This document shows positions 10,379 to 20,699 of a DNA stretch of 64,000 nt, one piece after another. The stretch lies in NCBI GenBank assembly GCA_003427395.1, contig BFEA01000015.1, positions 6,636,223 through 6,700,222 of the forward strand. Reading direction: 5' to 3'. How positions within the stretch are numbered: the first letter of the stretch is position 1; every line of letters starts with the position of its first letter. Origin of the DNA: Chara braunii. Lineage: Eukaryota > Streptophyta > Charophyceae > Charales > Characeae. Below the pieces are notes generated by a model. That model did no database searches. It saw nothing but the letters and a program-made list of their open reading frames with translations, and was not told the DNA's origin. The position numbers and the translations under genes were made by a program.

Positions 10379-13269
10379 CTACTCACTCATAGCCTTCTGG
10401 ATCTGTCTATATAACTGTGCCCTACCCCCATTTGGAGCCCACTCTACCACTCGCCCCTGCCTGTCGTACATTCTCCCACCACTCTCTGTTACTCTCCTAG
10501 CCGCCTTGTTCTTAAGGAACTTCGGGCATTCAAGAGCTCTATGTACGCCGTCCTTGCAGAAGAAGCACTAATCGTCCGATCTCCCCCGACACCTCCTCCT
10601 CTTCTTCTGGGACCCAGGCAACGGCGGCGTCTCGTTAGTTTCCCTACTCATCTCATGGCTCTGGGGCATACTCCATGACTCTGCCGGCCCCGCCTCCATC
10701 ATCTGGGTACTCGGCCCTGCTAGCGCCTCACCGCCCTCGGGTCGGTACGTTGGAGTGTCCAATCTCAGTGGCCTACCCTCGCGGACTCCTCCCATCGCAG
10801 TCGCCCCCTCGTCCCTATGCAGGTCAGAGGGCTGGGGAGTCACGGCAGTCGCTGGCTCGCTCATAACTTCCTGCTGCTGCTCTGAGATGTGCTCTCTTGA
10901 GTCAGCTCCAGTAGCCCAAGAGCCTAACTGCGTCCTCAGCTCCCCTATCTCTGGCACACGCTCTTGGGTCTTCTATCTCTGAGGCTCTCCTGACGGCATG
11001 TCCAACTCCATAGCGACCACTAACTCATCCAGTCGAGACGCCTCTCCCCCCATTGCCTCCGGCTCAGTGGATGCTGCTGCTCCCGTAAGGGCACCCTCCT
11101 GCACCTCCAAAAGGATCGTAGGGGACTCCTCTGTGGGGCCCCCTTCCTCCAATGGAGGTTGGGGTCCCTGCGCCGGCTCGCCCTCAGGGATCTCAATCGT
11201 CATAGGGGTGGCCTGTTGCGAGGCCAACTCCGTTGGCGTCCTGAAGCTGAACCTCTCCTCCTCGGCCTCCCGCCGTGCTGCCGCCTCTATTGGGTCCAAA
11301 AATATCTTCCCCATACCTCCTTGCTGAGGTGGCTCTGTCGTCCTTTCCCAGCCAAAGAGCCCCTGTACCTCCTCCCCCTGGATACCATACCGGCTTTGCT
11401 CCATCCAGTCGACCACCTTAGTGGCCGAGAGCCTCTCCACCATCGCCGCCATGTCCCGGAGCCTCTTCTCCCATTCCGCTTCCTTAACTTCCATACGGGA
11501 CCTCCATGCTTGATTTTCTGCCCTCTCTTCTGCCAGTTGGGTGGACAACTGTCCCACCTCTAACCTCGAGGCCGCCAACTCATCGCTGAGCATGGAGTAC
11601 CGTTGGAAGGACGAGACCGCCACCTCACCTATCCTCCTATCTGTACGCTCAATCTCCATCCTGGCGGCTGAAAAATCCCCAAGTCCTCTATCTCTCGTGC
11701 CTCGTCCAATCTTGCACTTCCCTGTCCTACCTCTCGCGACCTCAGGCGAGCCGCATCCCTCTCGCTCTCATAGCTGGCCCAAGCCTCACTAATCCTCTGC
11801 TCGCTCGTCGGAGGGTCAATTGGCGGCTTTGGCGCTTCTCCTGCGACCTCCATCCTAAGCTTTTCGTGGTATAGCTCTTCGAGGCGTACCTGCACCCTCG
11901 CGCGTTTCTCTTCTTTCGTCTCCCCCGGCAGCCTCCCTGTCCTCGCCTCGTGACCCTCTCGCAGTGGATCTCTCGCACTTGTCCCCTCTTCTACGGGTGG
12001 CGTCCCTGGCGGAGGCTCCCCGGATGTCGGCACCTCCACATCCATGCATGCACATGTAGACTCAGTTAGTTGCGGCGCCACAGTAGTAGGTGTCCTCGCC
12101 CTCTCGCCCCCATCTGGCTCCGCCTGTGTCGGGGGTGGCGTAGTAGCTTCCGGTGGGGGCCCCAACATCTCCTCGCTGTCCGGTTCATGAATTCCTTCAA
12201 GCCAATACTGCCGCGCCTGTTCTGGCATCGGGGTAGGAGGAGGGGTATCATCCCCAATAGTGATAAACCCCTCAGTCTGCGGCTCCTCGGGTTCGCGAGA
12301 CCCCGTCTCAGGCCCCGACTCAGGTGGCTCCTCCTCTGGCTCATCCTCTACTGGCTCATACCGTGCCGGTCTGCTCTGGTCCGCCCCCAGCTGTGACGCC
12401 CCCCACTGGGACGCATCGAGATGAGCCTCCAACCTGTCGAGTTGCGTCCTCAACGGCACCGCTTCTCCCCCCTCTGGTAACGTCGGCGACGGGCCCCGTA
12501 GATCACTGCCCATGATTCGGCGAAACTCCACCTGCTCGAGTCCATAGGTAGCGGGTAGCTCCGCCGCCTGAGCTGGCCCCGCGGCCTGAACTGGCTCCAC
12601 CGCCTAGGCGGCCTCTGCAGGCCCCTCTCGCTGTGCCAAGGCCTTTCGGCCCCCTCTGGTCGTAGTGGTCCCTCTCGCCTCTGGGCCCCGTGGCCTCTTA
12701 CTCCTATGTCGTCTCTCCACCCTGGGCTCTGGTCTCTCGGGCTCCAGTCGTCGAAACGCCTGTCTGAACTGGGCCTGGCAGTCCTCCCAGTCGTGTGCTC
12801 TGTCCCGGACCTGCCTCGCCAACGACCTCTCCGCCCTCCGTGTCCAGAGGGGCAGCATCTGCATCCACTCCTCCTGCCCAGTCCCCTGGTCGCGCATATA
12901 CTGCTCATAGGCCGGGATGAACTCCTCCGCATTGCCTTCCTCCAATCGAATAGGCAATCCATCCGGTCCCATCGGCGAAGCCCTCAGCATCTGCATCCTC
13001 GCCTCCACATTCTGCCATGTCAACGCCTCCTCTCGAATGTGCGCAATAGGTTCCTCGAAGCGCCCAACTCCCCTCAGGTGTCGTATCCTTTCCAATGTAG
13101 ACCAGCTCTCCCATGTCGCATGTGCCTGGTAGGAGTCCAGAAAAAGCTTTATGTTACCGTCGTCGAAGATAGGTGTAGACTCCCTCCCAACCGATCTGCG
13201 CGAGTCATCCCCTCTTGATGCTCCCTGAGGCCTCTATCGTGGCAGCGCACCCCTCCCGCCCCTCTTCAT
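10379..13269 (-). pseudogene. extra gag-like ORF downstream of pol, broken
   Basis: A reading frame of about 960 codons follows integrase in the same direction. It starts at ATG 13269, 23 nt inside a good 3' splice site and about 65 nt past the pol stop. The first about 230 codons (13232-12604) resemble a retrotransposon capsid, with the phrase NIKLFLDSYQAH and a Trp/Arg-rich helical stretch including DWEDCQAQFRQAFRR. Next come a long acidic, Pro-rich spacer and a probable coiled coil (about 11640-11430). At the end is a CCHC zinc knuckle, CFFCKDGVHRALEC (10567-10526), then about 50 residues to TAG at 10381. It is interrupted by TAG at 13236, 12606, 10975 and 10570 and by a one-base frameshift near 11670-11700. 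The layout (capsid-like, spacer, knuckle) is that of a second Gag, not of an env-like protein: no signal peptide or membrane segment is seen. Its function is inferred from motifs only. Confidence 0.75.
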
Positions 13270-13290
13270 GGCTGTCTTCGAGAAGTCAGA

Positions 13291-13310
13291 CCTGCACAAC
13301 AGGCGAGAGA
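13291..13310 (-). promoter_or_regulatory. candidate 3' splice site before the extra ORF
   Basis: On the minus strand a pyrimidine-rich run ends CTCTCGCCTGTTGTGCAG with the AG at 13293-13292. This is 42 nt past the pol stop (13334) and 22 nt before the ATG at 13269. The position suits a spliced subgenomic RNA that skips gag-pol, as retroviral env and some plant env-like frames use. The matching donor was not identified, so this is a prediction. Confidence 0.45.
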
Positions 13311-13333
13311 AAGCAAGCAGGCACACAACAAGG

Positions 13334-14539
13334 TTAGCCCTCGGTCCCTGATACCCAATCCCGCCAGCCTGTCCCGTCCAGCTCCTCGATCTGATAGGCC
13401 CTAAATTCGCCGCATTGCAATATTCTATAGGGCCCCAACCATCTCTTGTCAAGCTTCCTCGACCATTGCTTTTCCAAAGAGGAGTCGTATAATAATACGA
13501 CATCCCCTACTGCCAATGACTCCTTTCTTACTCGTGTCATCTGGTCCCACCTCATCTTATCTTCCATGCGACTTCTTTCCACCTGACCAGCGGCCTCTCG
13601 CAATCTTTCTTCGGCCGCCCCCACTTGTCGCGCCCGAATATCGAGCAGTTCTTCGAACAACAGGTTTACCTCCAAGTCCTGGCGCCTCCATGTCTTCATA
13701 AAGCTTTCTATGGGAAATGTGGCATGCCTCCCGTACCATAGTGTGGCTGGCGCGTACTTGGTAGTCCTCTTTACAGTAACATTCTCCACGAAGAAAGCTG
13801 CCCGTAGGAACTTCGGCCACTGACCAGGTTTGCCCTTTGTCCACTTAGCCAGGAGATTCGTGATGGTACTGTGCCCCCTCTCCACAGGAGCGTTCGCTTG
13901 AGGGTGTGCAGCCGTAGTATAGTTGGCCACTACGCCATACCCTGCAAGCAACGTCCTCACCTCATTGCAGGTAAACTATGATCCTCGATCCATCACGAAC
14001 TCCCTGACAAAAGGGTATCGCACGTAATACTCCTCGATGCAGTTCGCCAAAACCGGGTCAGTCTTCGTCCGGATAGCTCGTCCGTCCACAAACCCAGTAA
14101 GGTTATCCCGTGCATCAAAGATGTAGTTACACCCATTCTCCCCTGCTGGCATGAATAACAGGTCCAGGTGCACGACCACACCCACTTCCCTTTCTAACCT
14201 TGGGTGTAAAGGTTCTCCAGGCCTTTGCGCCGACCTCTCTTGGCAAGGTATACAGGACCGGCAGTATTTGATAACCATCGTCAGCATCCCGTCCCAATGG
14301 TAGAGCTCGCTTATCTTCGCGCATGTGGCACGTACTTCTCTGTGCCCCCTTGCTATACCATCGTGTAGGGCCGCTATGATATCAATTTGCCGGTTTCTCC
14401 CACATACGATCCTCTTGGGGTTCCCGACCTGCCGCTTTATAAACAAGTGACCGTCTCTTACCACATAGAGGTGCCTCATCTTCTGTGCCTTGGCACTTGC
14501 ATCTCTATCCCTCATCTCACATGATAGGAGCAACCCCAA
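13334..14539 (-). pseudogene. integrase region of gypsy pol, one internal stop
   Basis: The first 187 residues hold the HHCC zinc domain (H59, H66, C96, C99 with CIPCQ) and the first two catalytic Asp residues (D126 in VHLDLLFM, D184 in FVMDRGS). A TAG at 13978-13976 follows directly where the family normally has Gln in DRG-x-QF, so CAG to TAG is likely. The same frame then continues for 208 residues with the catalytic Glu in AHPQANAPVERGH and a C-terminal GPY-type module (RWLGPYRIL). No chromodomain is recognised. It is joined to the RT frame only through a frameshift in about 14620-14700. Confidence 0.9.
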
Positions 14540-14618
14540 TTCCCGGTAGATCCCATCGTACTCCTCCGCCTGAAACGCCTCCTTGATTTCTCCTTCCTTG
14601 AATTCGTCGTCTCGGCTT

Positions 14619-16355
14619 TCAGGAACCAGAATCTCTGAACGAGCTCTTCCGGTCGAAGTCTCCCTGTAGGAGCGTATTGGTGAGCAGGTACATCCCTCTC
14701 ATTAGCTGCTCATGCTCCTCTACCTGCGTGGGGTCTTCCTCTATTGTCCTCACTTCCTCCACCAGACTGTGCGTACCTGCCAACGCCAACTTCATCATCC
14801 AACCAACATCCTTACTTCCCCACGGATCCTCCTCATGAAAGGGCTTGAGGACTAACTCTTCCTTCTGCTCGTACCCCTTTGGTGCCAGCCATATGGGATG
14901 ACTGACGCAACTAGGCAATCGCAGGGACCATTCGTTTATGTGCAGGTGGACGTCCTCCTCTTGATCGAAAAACCCATCAACTGGCGGCGTGTCTTCTATC
15001 GATTCCTCGTCCGATCCGTCCCAGTTGATGCGGCTTAACCCATCTGCCCTGTTCTTGTTCCCTGGGATCCTTTCCAGCTCGAAATTAAACATCCAAATGT
15101 AGGTCAACCATCTTGCGACGGTTGGATCAGATAGAGTATAATTCTTCAGGGAACATGCCAGTGCAGTAGGGTCCACCCTCAAGATGAGCCTCCTGCCAAA
15201 AACATAGTTCTGGAAGGTCCTTAGGCAATGAAGTACCGCCAGCGTCTCCTTCTTGAACTGAGAGTAGTTCCTCTTAGTTGTATTGAGGGTACGACTTTCG
15301 AATCTTAGCGGCCTCTCCTTCCCCTCTGTATCTGCCTGAATCAGGACCCCTCCCAGGGCAGTTGGCCCAGCGTCCGTCTCAATGACGAATGGTCTTTCCT
15401 CCGTGGCCTCATAGTTTGGCGCTCCCAATACCAAGCCTCCTTCCTTAAACTCTCCCTTTATCCTACCGACCGCCTCTTCCTGGTCTTCGCCCCAGACCCA
15501 TTCTTGATCTTGGCGCACCAACTTCCTTAAATGCTCCGTCTTCGTGGCAAAGTCCTTCACGAAGCTCCTCCAAAATCCGCACGTCCCAAGGAAACTCCTC
15601 ACATCTGCTATCGAGCGGAAGGGCACCGGCCACTCAAGAATCTTGTCTGTCTTCTTTACATCAGGTCTTCGCCCACTCTCATTACAGACAAAGCCTAGAA
15701 TCGTGGCCTCCCTCATACAATGTTTCGACTTGGGGCCGCTCGCCGTCAGGTTATGTTCCCCCAATAACTCCAGAACCTGATCAATGTCTTGGACATGCTT
15801 CCAGACAAAGCGTCGCACACCGGGCATCACTTCATCTTCCTCCTTCTCCTTCGGACCTTTGACTGCCAGGTCATCGATATAGGGCTGAGTGATATGTGGG
15901 CTGACCGTCTGCATGGCTCTGATCATATACCTTTGCACCATCGCCACTGCATTCATCCAACCTTGAGGCGCCACGTTCATATGAATCAGCCCTCTAGGAG
16001 TGTGCATTGCCGTTACGGGTCTGTCTGGCGGGTATATGGGGAATTGGTCATACCCCGAGTAGAGGTCTATAAGCGAGATTATAGGCCTCCCTGCGCACGA
16101 TTCTGACAATGCGTCCGCGTTCGGCAATCCCCCCGCGTCCTGCACTGTCACTGCATTTAGCTGTTGCAAGTCCTGCACCCACCTTAGCGTCCCATTTGGT
16201 TTAATAAAACAAAACCAAGGCGACGCGTATGGCCCACTGGAATAATCGGCCACGTGCGTCCGCATCTTGCGGTCCAGGTAGTCCACCACCATCAGCCCTA
16301 TCTTCCTCCTCGGGTACTTCCCCAAGCCATCTCCGCTTGTTCTCTGACTCCTCAA
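14619..16355 (-). CDS. reverse transcriptase-RNase H segment of gypsy pol
   Basis: This is an open frame of 578 codons that is part of a larger polyprotein, not an independent gene. RT has SLIDLYSGYDQF (first catalytic Asp at 97) and YIDD at 159-162. The RNase H is Ty3-type, with D328 in IETDAG, E370 in KKETLAVL, an altered RVDPTAL at about 393-399 where many elements have TDHKAL, and NRADGLSR at about 435. The frame starts by a frameshift out of the protease frame near 16320 and ends by another in 14620-14700, so the upstream Met is not a real start. It copies the element's RNA into DNA in virus-like particles. Confidence 0.93.
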   Translation of the reverse strand: MRSQRTSGDGLGKYPRRKIGLMVVDYLDRKMRTHVADYSSGPYASPWFCFIKPNGTLRWVQDLQQLNAVTVQDAGGLPNADALSESCAGRPIISLIDLYSGYDQFPIYPPDRPVTAMHTPRGLIHMNVAPQGWMNAVAMVQRYMIRAMQTVSPHITQPYIDDLAVKGPKEKEEDEVMPGVRRFVWKHVQDIDQVLELLGEHNLTASGPKSKHCMREATILGFVCNESGRRPDVKKTDKILEWPVPFRSIADVRSFLGTCGFWRSFVKDFATKTEHLRKLVRQDQEWVWGEDQEEAVGRIKGEFKEGGLVLGAPNYEATEERPFVIETDAGPTALGGVLIQADTEGKERPLRFESRTLNTTKRNYSQFKKETLAVLHCLRTFQNYVFGRRLILRVDPTALACSLKNYTLSDPTVARWLTYIWMFNFELERIPGNKNRADGLSRINWDGSDEESIEDTPPVDGFFDQEEDVHLHINEWSLRLPSCVSHPIWLAPKGYEQKEELVLKPFHEEDPWGSKDVGWMMKLALAGTHSLVEEVRTIEEDPTQVEEHEQLMRGMYLLTNTLLQGDFDRKSSFRDSGS

Positions 16356-17178
16356 AGGTGAACGAGCCTAGATTGGGCCTATTCCTCTCGCTCCCCAGCC
16401 CCGTGTTCCGGCAGGTGATAACTTCATAATTCTCACACGCCGGGTCACACAGGAGCAGGATCATTGTTTCATCGTGCTTGTTGAAGATCAACATTTCCGT
16501 CCGGCACAGGAATGACTGGCCCAGAAGGATGGGGTGATCGACATCGGGCATAACGAAAAAGCAAGTTCTGGCTCACACCTTCCCAATCTCTATAATCACA
16601 TTTGACGTTGTGCCGCAAAAGGCGGCCTTGCAGTTAGCGCCGTGCAACACGCCATGGTTCGAGCGGTCGATCTCCATGCCTATCATCACTGCCTCATTTT
16701 CCCTGATGATGTTCATCTCTGCACCCTTGTCCACCATCCCAGTACACTTCAGGTTCCTTATCACCAAATCCACCTGCCCGCACGCCACACATTTCCAATC
16801 CATCCTTGTCCCTGCCTCAGTCCACTCTACCTCTCTAGGCAGGACCGTACTCAGATGGACATTTGGCACCAACCTTCGCGACAGTCGTCCCTTCAACTCA
16901 CCATGGAGGCTTGGCGCCGAAGCCAGGATGTCCTTTAGGTTCATCAAGTCATTGTGGCCTTCCAGGAGCTTGTCCACCATCCGCTCCACATCAAAGCCTT
17001 CCTCCATCCGGACCGCGTACTTCTTCCTCTTAGGCACGCTGTCAGGCACGCTTGGCTCGGCCTCCTCCTGGGCCCCCCTCTTTTTGGCCCTCAGCTCCGC
17101 CCGCTGATCCTCCTCTTGTCGGAGCCTCTCATCCTCTTCATCGTCATCCTTTTCCTCTTCCTCCGGAACCTTCACCAC
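16201..17178 (-). pseudogene. retropepsin-like protease region of gypsy pol
   Basis: An acidic/basic linker leads into a retropepsin-like domain. The active-site stretch reads MVDKGAEMNII (Asp at residue 150 of the 201-codon part), with Lys where the family has Thr or Ser (D-T/S-G-A). A TGA at 16575-16573 breaks the frame; CGA to TGA is the simplest origin. The same frame then resumes with HPILLGQSFL, the second conserved protease block. It is in frame with gag upstream through a TAG at 17223-17221. A frameshift near 16320 passes into RT. The DKG change plus the stop make this copy inactive. Confidence 0.8.
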
Positions 17179-17220
17179 CTCCTTCCTACGTCCAGGCTCC
17201 GGCTCCTTTCGAGGGGGTGC

Positions 17221-19229
17221 CTAACTGGGCACCTGACTGGGCTCTTGACTATGCCCAGCCTTATTTTGGCTCCTGGTCCTAGCCGCCTGCGGCACCCTCC
17301 CATGCGACGTGGGGGGTCTATAGGTCATACATGACCTAGGGCCCGTCCCTACAGTCGCCACTCTTGGGCACCCTTGTTGTCCTGGCGAAGGCTCTGGCCC
17401 GGAGTCATAAAGGAAGACCTCAGGCAGGTTGGCCTCCCACTCTCGGGCTTCTTCACACAGGGCTTGCAGCTTCCGCTGGTATCTCCCCACCTTTTCCAGC
17501 AGATCTTCCATCCTTCCCAGGAGGAGTGTGGACGGCTCTCCTTCGCCTTTCTGCCCCTCATCGTCCAATTTGACGACTATTGGCTCCTCTCTTATAGTCC
17601 CCGCCTTTAGTCGCTGAGTGACCTCCTCGCTATCTCCCACAATCTCCTCAACTTTTATGGCCAACTCTCCTTTNTCCTGCCACATCCTNAACATGGTCGG
17701 GGTTGNCGATGGCCCTGNCGCCGCTCGCCTAAGAGCTNCTTGCCTGATTCCTCCCGGGGTCCTAGGGTCNATATGCTCTCCCCACTTATCATATATATNN
17801 CCGTCCANACAAGAGGAAATTAGACCTGCCAACTCATCATCTCGCCGCCGTTGGCAGAACCGTATAGTGTGGCCCACCTCGCTACAATGCCAGCAGGTGG
17901 CGTTTCGCCACTCAAAGCGGGGCCTCCCATACCCTTGGCCCCCCTCTTGGCCACCTCGGCCGCCTTGGTTCTGACCCCCCTGACCATTCCAACCACCCCC
18001 GCGATCCCCACCATTTCCTCCTCGGCCTCGGCCGCCACCCCCTCGACCCCCGTGACCTCGGCCCCTATTGCCTTGTCCGCCTTGTCCTTGGTTTCTTCCA
18101 CTGGCCACGCTAACCTGCGAGGCCTGTTGGGAGGGAGGTGGTTGGGCCATAAACTGACCCTGAGCCGCAGGGTAGCTCGGGGGCCCCATACTTGCCGTTG
18201 GGCCCGCTTAAGGGACCATTTGCCCGGGCTGAGTCTGACTATCCCCGCACGAGGCGCAGTGATTACAAACTGGGCCAGTACGTAGGCTGACAATGCGGCA
18301 CCCAATGCCCACAAGCCGGAGGCGGCCCCATACATGACGGCCCGGCCGTTGCTGACGTTGTCGTGGCTGCAAGTGGCGGCGCAGCAATCGCATGCGGGAC
18401 CTGTCCTTTTCCGGATCCTTGACCCCCCACTTGTAAATTTCGCTGCTTCCTCTAGGCCTTGGTTAGAATCTGGGAGCCCGTCTCTTCTCCGCCATAGTCC
18501 TCGCGCCTAGCCTCCTCTTCCACTGCCCCCGACGCCCGGCCTTGGGCCACGGTCACTCCCCTCTTCTGCACTTCCGCCTCATTATCATACCCCAGCACTG
18601 CCAATACGTCCATGACGATCCTCTTCACCCCTGGGGTCCCGAACGCGGTGGCGTCCGTTTCCTTTCTCTTGCGTCTTTGCAGCCGCACCTGGTGCTGCTC
18701 CACCTGGTCCAGTCTCCCCTCCTCCACCCCTTTGTCGATAGTGGCCCAGGTGATTTCTCATTTCCCCCTTCGTGACCCGTCAGCTCCGAGGCCTCCGAGC
18801 CAGTAAGCAGACCCAAAAATATGGCACACTGCGTTTCTTCGGAGATCCCGTGCACCTTCCGCGCCTTCTTTTTAAACTCGTGCACAAACGCCCCAATCGT
18901 GGAGAAAATCCATCCCCCAACCTGTACTTTCTCTGCATCATGTCCCTGAACCTCGCCCAACTACCATTGGCGGCATCCACGACCTTGCCCACTTCCTGAT
19001 GGTGGCTATGAAGGACATATCTTAAGACTCGCTGAAGCTTGACCTCGTCCGACAGCCCCACCAGTGCTTGCTCCGTCAGGTCCAGCCAGTCGGACATCCG
19101 TTCTCCCTTGAAGTGGAAAGTATCAACCTTCGGAACATTGCTCGGCGCCCTCTCGCGCTTATCCAGGGCATCGATGAGGTCGTCGAGCGTTACAAGCTTT
19201 CTCCCACCATCCGCCATCTCCTCAGGCAT
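17221..19229 (-). pseudogene. gag (capsid and nucleocapsid), broken by frameshifts and stops
   Basis: Gag starts at ATG 19229 (MPEEMADGGRK), about 395 nt after the primer site. The capsid-like part is split over three frames (19229-18905, to about 18740, to 18452). Indels near 18905 and 18740 sit at short base runs. TAG at 18454 and TAA at 18210 look like decayed Gln codons. A further shift lies near 18290. The last part (18189-17221) is a Gly/Arg/Gln-rich region and a nucleocapsid knuckle CWHCSEVGHTIRFC (CX2CX4HX4C). Scattered Ns at 17674-17808 hide some residues. Gag forms the particle shell and binds the RNA. Confidence 0.85.
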
Positions 19230-19623
19230 TTTGATTAACTGCCTTCGGCTTCAATCCCCCTGTTATAAGAAGCGATAGGACGAAAGGTTCCACTCAGCAG
19301 TCCATTCCTTCATGATCCTACCAGACCGACCACCTAAGCACCCAACGCTTTGGACCTGGCAGACATTTCTCTCTCTACTTCCTACCTCCTTTGGGTTCAC
19401 CTAAGTAAGACCCATTCTCATCACAGAATTCACTCACATACTCGTCTCGTTCATGCCATCAACCAAACCACCAATCAGATCAACATTCATACCCACACAG
19501 CCATATAGACTACTATACAACCCATCTCATAGTTCTTCTCTTATTTGCTCACGTACCTATTTCTCTCTCATTCTCATATTACCCGGATGTCGTTCCCACA
19601 GGAACGGCGGTAGGCTTCCGTTA
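19230..19623 (-). other. 5' leader between primer site and gag start
   Basis: The untranslated leader of the gypsy RNA, where packaging signals and any splice donor for the downstream frame would be expected. No specific motif can be assigned by eye. Confidence 0.5.
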
Positions 19624-19641
19624 TCCCCGGCAACGGCGCCA
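19624..19641 (-). other. primer binding site, tRNA-Asp type
   Basis: On the minus strand the 18 bases are TGGCGCCGTTGCCGGGGA, two nt after the 5' LTR end. This primer site is common in plant gypsy elements and is usually assigned to tRNA-Asp. It fixes the element's orientation and the LTR boundary. Confidence 0.92.
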
Positions 19642-20435
19642 CCTGTCGAGCACATCGGTCCGGCACCGCACATGGCAGCCCGGGACCCTCTCGGCCGNNN
19701 NNNNNNNNNNNNNNNNNNNNNNNNNNNNNNNNNNNNNNNNNNNNNNNNNNNNNNNNNNNNNNNNNNNNNNNNNNNNNNNNNNNNNNNNNNNNNNNNNNNN
19801 NNNNNNNNNNNNNNNNNNNNNNNNNNNNNNNNNNNNNNNNNNNNNNNNNNNNNNNNNNNNNNNNNNNNNNNNNNNNNNNNNNNNNNNNNNNNNNNNNNNN
19901 NNNNNNNNNNNNNNNNNNNNNNNNNNNNNNNNNNNNNNNNNNNNNNNNNNNNNNNNNNNNNNNNNNNNNNNNNNNNNNNNNNNNNNNNNNNNNNNNNNNN
20001 NNNNNNNNNNNNNNNNNNNNNNNNNNNNNNNNNNNNNNNNNNNNNNNNNNNNNNNNNNNNNNNNNNNNNNNNNNNNNNNNNNNNNNNNNNNNNNNNNNNN
20101 NNNNNNNNNNNNNNNNNNNNNNNNNNNNNNNNNNNNNNNNNNNNNNNNNNNNNNNNNNNNNNNNNNNNNNNNNNNNNAATACGCCTATCGGACCCGCACG
20201 CGGGCCGACATCTTGGGGGGCTGAAGTCCCAAGCGTGGCTCGACGCCGGTCGACTAGGACGCATCCCACACACCACGCGCACACCACTCTACGGACACAA
20301 AAACAAAACACGCGCGCACGCACACATTGCACAAACAACACAACACAAACAACGCGACAACGCTTCTAGTCCCTCAGTAGCCAACCCATAACTTTCCAAT
20401 GCAAAAATCGGATAGGCGTCGCGCGCGAGACTTAG

Positions 20436-20442
20436 TATAAAA
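20436..20442 (+). promoter_or_regulatory. plus-strand TATA module A in the right LTR
   Basis: This TATAAAA is the counterpart of 1677-1683. Module B follows at 21073-21079 (TATAAGA). Both are antisense to gag-pol. Confidence 0.35.
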
Positions 20443-20566
20443 CCGCGCGGACGCAGGGCTAACTCATATCGACTCGCAATGCAAACGTACGCAAGCAGTC
20501 GCGATGATGACGTACTATGTCGTGCCCATAATCGTGCGGCCCTCGTTAATTTCGAGGGTCGCATTC

Positions 20567-20699
20567 GACACTCAAGTGTCGGTTGACACACGCCTTGAGG
20601 GTTAATCTCTCGACGTTGGACAACCGCCGTGCGCGGTTGGCGACCACACCCTCTTCTGCACCTTATGCAGAAGAGTTGAGTAGACAGCTTTAAGCTGTC
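20567..20699. repeat. cluster of four hairpins in the right LTR
   Basis: Counterpart of 1808-1940. Here the stems read CAACCGC-CGTGC-GCGGTTG (20621-20639), CTCTTCTGCA-CCTTA-TGCAGAAGAG (20651-20675) and GACAGCTT-T-AAGCTGTC (20683-20699). Relative to the left LTR, single pairs change T-A to C-G and A-T to G-C with pairing kept. Confidence 0.7.

Noticed and set aside
10675-13218. Plus-strand frames opposite the extra gag-like ORF
   Set aside because: They are shadows of the minus-strand frame, which carries the capsid-like and zinc-knuckle motifs.
10379-13269. Env-like protein
   Set aside because: Considered because of the position after pol and the splice acceptor, but no signal peptide or membrane segment is visible, and the knuckle argues for a Gag-like product.
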